DNA of 21,040 nt from positions 1 to 21,040 of the forward strand of contig JAJIRX010000070.1 in assembly GCA_023853785.1 (NCBI GenBank). The letters are read 5' to 3'. Below the pieces are notes generated by a model. The model saw only the letters and a program-made list of their open reading frames with translations, ran no database searches and was not told where the DNA came from. Below, piece by piece: positions 1 through 8,600 of this stretch. The position numbers were made by a program, and so were the translations under genes. How positions within the stretch are numbered: the stretch's first letter is position 1; each line of letters starts with the position of its first letter. Origin of the DNA: Psilocybe azurescens. Taxonomy: Eukaryota; Basidiomycota; Agaricomycetes; Agaricales; Agrocybaceae.

Positions 1-873
1 AGATATATAAAGAGCTCTTGACCTCAAAAAGTAAGCCTCACTCTCATCATCTATTTCTTCACGTTATGGCAAATTTCGACATCGCTGCATATAACAGGCT
101 CCCCAGATCTCGGTCGCCCATCATATTCTTAGAAAACTCGCGAACGATAAACCAGGAAGACTCGATGCGTTGATCAACGCGCTTTCTCATCTATTCCTGA
201 CTGGCGACGAGATTCAAGTTCGGTATTTGTATCATGCATCGTCATTTCGACCTCAAAGACGGCGAGCGGATGGTTACACAGGCAGTGACGGATGAAGAGA
301 ACCCCAACATCGTAGCAATAGTGCAGCCTTCCACAGACACATCCTCCAACATCGTCGCAGACCGCTGGATGTTCGACGGCAAAGAATTCGAGCATACAGT
401 AGTCCCGGACCCCGCTTCCATTACTCCTCCGTCAGACAATTCTTCGAAGAATTCAGAAGAATTTGTAGATCGTTCGGCAACGGCGTCGACATTCTGGGTA
501 TCTGCGCGAACTATATGTCGGTCATTCAGCCACACGATGTTTTATTCTTGGAATACTTCATCCCGACACGACCAAAGACCGGACGCAAGTCATAGAACAA
601 GTAGGGACAGATTTTGTACAAACGCGGTCCATGCAACAATCGGCCTGGGTGCCAGTTGCTTCCTTGTCAGGAGATGGGGCGTCTGACGAGTTCGTAACCA
701 TGAAGTGTGTACACAATTGCCAAGAGCACTGGATATTTGAAGTACCCGCAGTCGCAGAGATCAGCTTCGAGCGGGAGATAGCTCGCATCTGTCGTCGGAA
801 GCCGCAACGCCAACCAGCTCTGATTTCTAGTCTTAGGATGAGGAAGAGGCTCAAGCGCTGGCTGGGTAGGTGA
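1..873 (+). CDS. Unrecognised fungal protein, 5'-partial, 3' portion of gene
   Basis: The gene enters from the left edge. An exon ends at 30, an intron covers 31-97, and coding resumes at 98 and stops with TGA at 871-873. Four blocks in different frames read as one natural protein: 98-244 (contains SVAHHILRKLAND and LFLTGDEIQVRYLYHASS), 246-410 (DLKDGERMVTQAV, FDGKEFEHTVVPDP), 413-573 (RFHYSSVRQFFEEFRRICRS, DILGICANYM) and 574-873 (VIEQVGTDFVQTRSMQQSAW, HWIFEVPAVAEI). The frame changes fall at A5 (26-30), near TTT (245-247), at C4 (410-413) and at AAA (574-576), so small indels are more likely than introns. The end is strongly basic (RMRKRLKRWLGR). I see no signal peptide, membrane segment or known catalytic motif, and I do not recognise the family. 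About 260 codons are visible. The gene is convergent with the large minus-strand gene. I am fairly sure it is coding and unsure of its function. Confidence 0.6.
31..97 (+). other. Spliceosomal intron in the left gene
   Basis: The donor is GTAAGC directly after an A5 run and the acceptor is ATAACAG before GCTCCC. The 67-nt length is typical for basidiomycetes. The upstream reading (IYKELLTSK) joins the downstream reading (APQISVAHH) in frame only if the A5 run at 26-30 is one base short. A second possible acceptor, CCCCAG ending at 106, keeps the same phase and would remove three residues. Confidence 0.6.
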
Positions 874-1420
874 TGGAAGAGCTAGATTGGAGCGCCAGGT
901 GGTGAGGTTTGAATAATGAACTTGCTTTGCATGGCGATAACGTTGTAGGTAGATCAGAAATAGTCTCAGACAGAATTTCAATAGTGTAAATACGTACTTG
1001 GTCATGATTCGGTTCTTTGTATGACGATGACTTCTTTAACCATTCAAGAAAATTTGTCGAACGATATGGAGCTGGCCTCAGATTGAGCACATTACGAATC
1101 CATGATGCATGCAATCAATTATGCATTCAAGGACAGGCAAGCACATAGCACGTGCTGCAAACAATCATTCAAACCTCGTACAGCTTCGTACTTAAATACC
1201 GAAATTATATCAAACTAAAAACTTGAATTCTGATTCGTACAAACGGCCCAATCCATATATGTACGACTAAACAGAGATAAAGAAACAATTCGGTTTGGAT
1301 TTAGGTTATGATACAAAAAGATAAGGAAAGGAAGAAAAGAAAAGAAAAGCACAGTAATTACGTAGCGAAGTTTTGCGTGTGGCATTTGAGTCTCATATGT
1401 ACCACAAGAGTCGATAAACA

Positions 1421-1449
1421 CGAAGGAAAGAAGAAGAAAGAGAAAGAAG

Positions 1450-1484
<35 letters not shown>

Positions 1485-1530
1485 GAAGAAAGAGAAAGAA
1501 AGAGAAAGAAAGAGAAAGAAAGAGAAAGAC
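1421..1530. repeat. GAAA/GAGAAA purine microsatellite
   Basis: An almost pure purine tract on the plus strand built from GAAA units, then AGAGAAAGAA units in the second half. Its complement yields a false Phe/Ser/Leu-rich ORF. It lies in the intergenic region, about 550 bp past the stop of the left gene. Confidence 0.9.
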
Positions 1531-2149
1531 AGGCCAAGAAGATCCATAAATACACGCATTAAAGGACTAGCAAGGTCCTGGGAGTGAAGTTGATACCGCT
1601 ATAAGCACAAGTCGCATAATGAATGTCGATGAGATTCTACAGTACTATTGCCGCGTAATGATGCATTTTGAATGGTGAATAGTATTAGTGGTGTAGAGTA
1701 ATGTGTGGTTTTCTTTTTTTACAAGCACATCGTTGGGCCGGATGAATAGTAGGATATGGGCTTATAGATACACCTGACCGACCGAGCCGAGCCGGAGCCA
1801 AAAGGAGAGTACTAGATGTCGAAATGTCGATGTCGACGAGAGGGATGAAACTGAGATTTGAGAAAAAATGAATGAATGTGGCGTCTGCTGGTTCCAGAAT
1901 AACCGCATGTAGTAATGAGAGTAGTAGTAGATTTGCTGGAGGACGTAGAAAAGATTAGGAATGATAGTGGGGCGATTGAAAACGCATAGTATAAAGTTGG
2001 TTGATTATGAATTGAATGAGCGTGTGTGCAGTTGAAATCGAGATCGGCTGTGTGCTCGGTGGGGCGTCGACGAAAGATGTATATGCGGATGGTGTTTATT
2101 ATGCGTGTTAGGGTAGGTGCGTGCGTGGGATGGATGTCAGAGGCTGGCT

Positions 2150-2362
2150 AGGATGGAAAAGAGGAAACAATAAAAGACAGAAAATATACGGATCCGAGAT
2201 GAAACAGACGAATGACCAGGAAAAAAAAACAGACAGTGAAAAAAAACAAAAAATAAGATGAAAGAAATAAGACTTTTAAGAACAATCGAGACACAAGAGA
2301 GAGACAAAATTGAGGAATGGAAACCGAAAAAGAAAAAGAAAAAGAAAAAGGAGGAAAGAAAA
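2150..2362. repeat. A/G-rich tract with GAAAAA tandem units
   Basis: A strongly purine-biased stretch on the plus strand with poly(A) runs and, at about 2326-2350, about four units of GAAAAA. On the minus strand it is a T/C-rich stretch downstream of the large gene's stop at 2696, so it may lie in or just beyond the 3' UTR. Confidence 0.75.
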
Positions 2363-2695
2363 GCCATGTCAAGGATGCGATGAGGGGGATAATAATATCA
2401 GATGATGGATGTCTAAATTGTTTGTGAATTTGCGATTTTGCGTGTCTATGTATGAATTTGGTGCGAGAGATTAACATTAGGCGATTGGAAAAAATGCTTT
2501 TGGGGTGTATGCGTGTGCATAATTACACTACACGTATTGATCGATGATCGAGTAGAAAGTGAATGATGAATAGATGAGATGCGCGAGAAAGTGATGATGA
2601 TGGTTGCTAGTCCTGCAACGCTTTGAGTCAAGTGTGGCGGCCCAAGTAAGGCTAGATCGACGACCATCCTGTAAGTGACACGAGGACCAGACCTC

Positions 2696-5600
2696 CTACA
2701 ACGTAGGCTTTTTCGTGCACCATCCAATCGACACGCTACCTGCGCCCTTGATGTTCACCTGCGCCTGAAGCCTGCACACCTGCATCCGTCGAAAAAGAAT
2801 AGGTCAGCAATCGACGACCGAATGGAGATGAGACAGTTGACCAAGGAGATGAAGGAAAGGATAAGAAAGTTTCGCGACTGAAGCTGCTGACAGAACAATG
2901 GCTATTGATAGATCTCCCCAGCGTACATCAGGGGATCACTACCAGCAGTCGATGAAGAACCGAAGAACTCCGAATAGCATCGCTACTGAAGTGTATTAAA
3001 CACATAGGACTTATACCCCGCAATGCCATTCGCATTCTTCCCACCGAAGCACGAAAACAAGGAAACGAAACAATCCAAGACGAAGACGAAGACGTAAAAG
3101 GGGGAAAATACCACATACCGTCTCAGCGACGCTGGCCTTCTTGAAGTCCACATACAAGCTCCCATTAGGCGCTCTGGTCATCTTGCTCACTTCTCCAAAG
3201 TTCTAAAACAAACAAAGCACGATTTAATCAGCTCACACTCACACCCACCAAAATCAACAGCAATGAAAACAAAACAAAACACACCTCACACCAGCTCTTG
3301 ACAGCTTCGAACGCCTTGGTATCGTCGATGGCCACTCCGCTGATGACCAGCTTCCTCTTCGGGCCTTTGGACTTGAGGAGATGACAACGACAAGAGCCCT
3401 CCTCCATTATTGCCACCAGAACCTGTCAACGGCGTCTGGGGAGTCTGAGGCGTGTATGGTGTCTGTGGCGTCGAGGGTGTCAGGGTGTATGTGCCTGCGA
3501 TTGCTGCTGCTGCTGAAGAGACCCGGGTATGGACGCAGATGACGGCGACTGCATTTGCATCGAGGATGATAGTACACTCGAGGCCGTCATAGGCTGCTGT
3601 GCGATAGTAATACCCGTAAATCATCATCCATGGACCCGCTCGGCGAATGCGTAGGCGACTGAGTCGGCGACGGCGAGCTTGTCAGCAGGATGCGCGATCG
3701 CGAGGGCGCAAGCGGGATAGCCACGTTCAGGTTGAGCCCCGTCGATGAAGAACTGGCGCTCGAATGGTACCCCGCCGGAAGATGTGTTTGCGAGCTGGAG
3801 TGGTTGGAATGGCTGCTGCTGCTGCTGCCGCCTAGCCCCATGCGCTGCACGAACCCTCTGAACCCTTTCCTCGTATGGGCATGCGGAGGAGGCGACGGTA
3901 CCGGTGGCAACGTGGGCGACGCGAGGTCGATCCCACCATGCAGGGACTTCGCCGAGGAGGAGGAAGACAGGTTGACGAGCGACGGCATGCTCTTCAGCCG
4001 ATGCCGCTGGATGCTAGGCGATGCAGGTGCGAGTGCCATCAACACGTTCTCGACGACCGGGTAAACCGGCTGGTGCTGCTGATAGTGTTGCTGCTGGGCC
4101 TGGATCTGCGTGTGAGGCAGCGAAGACACAGACGCCTGGCTTCCCAATACACGCTGCCATTTATCCTCATGGTCATGCTCGTGCGTCTTTCGCTTGAGCA
4201 TCACACCATAATCTTCCTCTTCTTCTTCCTCTTCACCCTCCTCTTCCTCGGTGGACGACAGCGATATAGGCGTAAGCGGTACTGATCCTCCCTCGCTCCC
4301 TGATCCTCCGACAGCATATTGCGCATACCCATACCCATGCCCATGCCCATACTCCCGCTTCTGCTGCCCCTCATACGGGGATACGTCTGCAGATGTCCAG
4401 GCGCAACCACCCTACTTCCCGCACCGCCTCGCACCGACCCAGCAGAGTGCACCGACCTAAGCACCGACGCCGACGCCGACTTGAGCAACGGCACACGCCG
4501 GCTCGTCCCACCCCCGCCCTGCCTTCCACTATTTCCAGGCGCCACACTGGACCCCTTGAACCCCAGTAGATCCGCAGCTGAACTCGACCGGCCGCGCATG
4601 CTGCTGCTACCATAGCCATAGCTAGTGTCTGCCGCCGCCGCCGCCGACAGGAGACGACGACGACTCGACAGGGCTGTCCTCCGCGTCCCACCCGATATTG
4701 GGCATGAGCACGGGGATGATAACCTTCGGCACAGTGGGCTGCTGCTGCTGCGGGCTGTCAGGCGAAGATCCGATAGGGCTTTCCGAATCCGACTCCAAGC
4801 CAGCGTTTGATGCGAGAACGGGGATGACGACCCGAGGCACATTCGCCTGTTGCTGCTGCTGGGCGGCGCCCGTTGTCATCGCTCGCGGCCTGGATGTAAC
4901 GACAGGCGAGCTCGGAACGCTCTTGGACGAGGTCATACGGGGAGCATCCCACGTCCCGGGGACGACCTGCGCGAACTTGATATCCAAAGGCGGCAGCGCC
5001 TTGACAGCCGCCTCGAACGGCAATGGCGGCAACGGTGGAGAAGAATTGGACAACGATAACGACGGGGACGATACCGAGTGCGGAGAGAGCGGCAGCGCAG
5101 GCACAGGCGGCGGGTGTTCTTCGCTGGTGGGTGTGTTGGCCGGCGCGACGACGCCCGACAGCCGCGAGATCAGGGACGCGAGTCTGCCCCGCTTCTTCTC
5201 TGCGCCACCACTCGCTGCGTCACCATTAGCAGACGGCACGAGGCTCTTGCGCTTCTCCTTCGGCGGACTATCGCCCATCGTCGAGGAGGTCAGGCTCCAT
5301 CTCGACATCGAGCGCGACATCGCAGGTCTGCCATCATCACCCAATCCCACATCCGCACCATCCTCGCCACCACCCAGGGAATCAACAGCAGGGAACTCGA
5401 TCATCCGATCCTCCAACCTCAGCCCTCTCAAAACTCCATCCGCTCCTCCTGGTCCTCCACACCCACATCATGCACATGCACACCCGCCACTGCATCTCTC
5501 TCCAACCCCAGCCCCATAACATCACTCAACTGTCTATCCTCATCCGTCCCAATCTCCGCATCCTCCACGCTCATCCTCACATCCACACCTCCATCCACGT

Positions 5601-8600
5601 ACTCCTCTTCCTGCTGCATAACACCCACACCCGCATCCATCCCTTCCAAACCCAACGCAAGACCCAAACCCAAATCCAGAGGCGGCGCAGGCGGCGGGCG
5701 CGCCGGCCTCCTCACCGCATCCGCGCCCTCCTCCACATCCGACAGCACAGGCAGCGGCAGCGGTATCATCGTCGCCATCGCCGGCTCGTGCATCTGCGCA
5801 CGGGCGCCGCTGACATCCCGCGATCCCGCGCGCGAGTGTATCCGCGAGTGCAGGCCCTTCACGTTGCCGCTGCTGACGACTGGAGAATGCGAGTGCATGT
5901 ACGATGAGGAAGAGCGCGATGTGTCCCTCGAGTGCGCCGTCTGCGTCTGGGGATGTGGGTGCGAGTAAGAATTCAGAGCCGCAGCAGCGCTCGCCCCAGG
6001 ACTGTTGCCCGCGCTCGGTCCGATGTACACCTGCGACGACGACGCATACGGCGTCATATACAAGCCCGCCGACACCGGCGCAGGCGTTGTCGTCGACGCG
6101 GCATATTCGCCGGGCGACATCGCCTGAGCAGCTTGTACGCGCACGATGTTGAGCTGCTGCGTCTGTGGGATGTGCGCGTAGTGCATGTCGCTCGGTGCTA
6201 GCGCTGTAGCTGTATTCGGCGGCGGCGGGGCCAAAAACGTCCTATCCCCTCCTCATGCTCGTCAACACTCCTCTCACCCTCGCCCTCGCCCATCCCATTC
6301 AAGAACATAGCGCCCACCAGCTCCGCCTCCCTGTCCCTATCCCTATCCGTCACCGCATTCTTCTCACCAGCACCCGAAACCTCCTCAATCGCCCGCGCCA
6401 GCAGCGCATCCAGCCGCTCCCTGACCTCCTCCGAGTCGATGTACACCGCATTCCGCGCGCTCTCCTCCGCGTACCCATACCCTCCCTCTCCTTCCCCCTC
6501 TTCTTCCTGTTCTTGCTCCGCTCCATGAACCCCAGCTTCGCTCCCATGAGTGTGTGTTCCTCCGTTACTCCCACTACTCCCACCACTGCCGCCGCTCGCC
6601 CCCGCGCATGCCCACCCGCCGAAGCAAGCGAAGCATCATGCAGGCTCAACGTGCTCTGCGCCAAACTCTGCGCCAAACTCTGCGCGAGACTCATCGACCC
6701 CGTGCGCGAGCGCCCCTGCTCCTCTCTCTCGACACCGATGTTGACACCGACACTGAAACCGACACCGAACCCGACGTCACACTCGACGCAGAGGCAGACG
6801 ACGACACGGACAGCTTCTGCGCATGCCCCAAAGGCGAATGCGAATGCGCCTGCGCCTCCGCGCTGGCGTCGTCGACAGGAGCGGAAATGGGTGTGAATCC
6901 GAACAGGACCGAGCCCGCGCGCGACTGGCGCCTTGTATGTGGCGTGTTGGGCGGGAGCGGGGATATCGTCGTCGGTGTTGTGGGGGCCGCCTCTGCTGGC
7001 GTTGCTGGTGTTGTTGACGAAGACGCTGACGCTGACGACGGCGACGCCAACGCCTCCAGCACCTGGAACGACTGGCTCCGCCTCACCTGCTGCATCGCCG
7101 TCGGAGGTGGTACAGCGCCATCACGGGCGACGACGGATGCGCGTGTGCCGCTGGCGCTGGGTTCGGTGCTGGGGTTGGTGTTGGAAGCGCTTCTGATGAT
7201 GATGGGGATGATAGTGACGATAGTGACGATGATGATAATGATGATGATAACCCATGCTCGAGGATGTCCGCCGGCACAGGCAGTTCGGTAGCTTCTTCTT
7301 TTTCTTCTCCTTGCGCGCTCCTTCCCCGCGGCCCTCTTTCTCCTCCTCCAAACCCAGCCCCCGCCTCCGGCAGTGGCGACGGCGGCTCGCCCACCTCGCC
7401 CAGCAGCGGGAGCGACGGCTGGCGCAGCAAGCTCGGGCGGCGCGACAGCGAGTGCATCGGTACATGGCCATGCTGCGGTGACGCTGGCACCGTGGTCGCT
7501 GCGAGCTGGAGCTGCGAGACAGACGACCGTCGGGAAAGCGAGAGCGAGAGGGATTGGCTCATATTCATGCTCGGGCTCCTGCTCAGGCTCGGGCTCCGAC
7601 TGAGGCTGGGGCTCCTGCTCGGACTCGGACTCGGACTCGCAGTGGCGGGTGCAGTGGAAATCGCCCCGGACCCGGACCCGAACGCGGGACCTATCAGCGA
7701 CGAGATGGACGACACCGAGCTCGACAGCGACAGCGCGGACATGCCCGACGCCGTGCGCGCGTGCTGCCCCTGTCCCTGGTGGTGCTGTGGTTGATGAAAA
7801 GCAGGACCGGGCCCGAGGGGTAAGTACGCGTGTGCCTTCCTCTGTGCTTGTGTGGAGTGTCTCCTCGACTGTCCCTGTTGCTGCTGCTGCTGCTGCAAAA
7901 TCGACCCCGTAACCGACGCCGACGCAGAATGCGGATGCGGATATACTTGCTGCTGCCCCTGAAGCTGCTGCTGCGTGAACGACACCGAGCGCACCAGCGC
8001 CGGCGACAGCGGGAACTGGTGCGCGAGCGACAAGCTCGAGCTCGAGCCTGAGCTCGTGGACGTGGAAGTGGACGCAACAGACAGCGTCGGCGAGTGTCGT
8101 CGGCGCTCCGTCGCTCGTATGCCCGCGGCAATGGAAGTCGGAGTTGGGGTGGTTGTGAATGAGACGGAGCGCGAGAGCGCCGCGGGCGAGGCGTGCGCGG
8201 AGGTGAGCGACGTGGACGCGGACGTGGAGATAGAAATGGAGGAAGAGAAGGACGAGGACGGGAGCGTGTAGCTCGTCTCGGGCGTGGACGTTATCGAGCT
8301 CGCGGTGGCGTTGGCGTTGGCGTTGGCGTTGGCGTTGTTGTGGTTCGGCGCAGGCGCAGGCATGTCTGCAACGGGGGCGTCGGCGGCAGAACCGCATCTG
8401 CAGGCGACCCAGAGCGCGAGATCGGCGGGGAGGCGGTAGAGGCTACACAAAAAAATATTCAGCTATTCAATACCAATACCCGAAAGTAGAAGTAATCATG
8501 CAGCTAACGTACCTTGTTTCTGCCTTCACCAGGGGCAGGGGTGCCGGTGCTGCTGTGTTTCTTGACCCGCTTCTTCTTGGGCCCTGTCCTTGTCCGTGAT

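Larger units (their letters stand above)
874..2695. other. Convergent intergenic region, no gene seen
   Basis: This 1.8-kb stretch lies between the 3' ends of two convergent genes. It should hold both 3' UTRs and poly(A) sites. I find no convincing coding sequence. The ORFs near 1215-1562 and 2137-2477 are translations of purine or pyrimidine simple repeats. The plus-strand ORF at 2675-2881 overlaps the last exon of the minus-strand gene and has no support of its own. Confidence 0.6.
2696..3374 (-). other. RRM-like C-terminal domain spread over three exons
   Basis: The joined exons give a beta-alpha-beta-beta-alpha-beta pattern of about 85 residues. KLVISGVAIDD is RNP2-like, KAFEAVKSWCENFGEVSKM is helix 1, NGSLYVDFKKASVAETVC is an RNP1-like strand and helix 2, and VNIKGAGSVSIGW is the last strand. 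The stop follows at CTKKPTL. The aromatic Tyr and Phe of YVDF sit where RNP1 aromatics usually lie, but the RNP2 strand lacks the usual aromatic, so RNA binding may be weak or atypical. The assignment rests on pattern only. Confidence 0.5.
7175..8462 (-). other. Coding block: Ser-rich segment with many RRxS sites and poly-Gln
   Basis: A long clean block of about 429 codons after the intron. It opens LYRLPADLALWVACRCG, the only hydrophobic, possibly ordered stretch in this part. It then has an (NA)n run, SRSVSF, ERRRHSPTLS, VRSVSFTQQQ, QQQQQQQGQSRRHSTQ, a tandem SRSPSL array, RRSSVS and RRPSLLRQPSLPLL. Repeated Arg-Arg-x-Ser and RSxSF sequences fit basophilic kinase (PKA-like) and possible 14-3-3 sites; this is inference from motif only. 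The block ends in a Ser run encoded by TCA/TCG repeats. Confidence 0.75.

Noticed and set aside
1215..1562. ORFs on both strands over the GAAA tract
   Set aside because: Pure simple-repeat translations (Phe/Ser/Leu or Lys/Glu/Arg runs).
2902..2982. C-terminal exon RCYSEFFGSSSTAG..EIYQ after the CAGTAG acceptor
   Set aside because: It keeps frame but leaves the RRM-like domain incomplete. The exon at 2779-2696 completes it with a better branch site and acceptor.
6655..6780. Introns GTGACG..GAGCAG and GTTGAG..GGCAG
   Set aside because: Both can be forced to keep frame, but they delete the natural SRERSRG and SLHDASLASAGG segments. Single-base gaps at 6713-6716 and 6599-6603 are simpler.
7193..7251. 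59-nt intron GTTATC..CAG
   Set aside because: It keeps frame, but the donor is poor and it removes a normal poly-Ser repeat. A missing C at 7171-7174 explains the frame change in the same way as elsewhere.
6691..8397. 568-codon minus-strand ORF as a separate protein
   Set aside because: Only its last third (after about 7190) reads as natural protein. The first part (RQRQRQRQRH, VRVRVRG) is the shadow of the Ser-rich frame.
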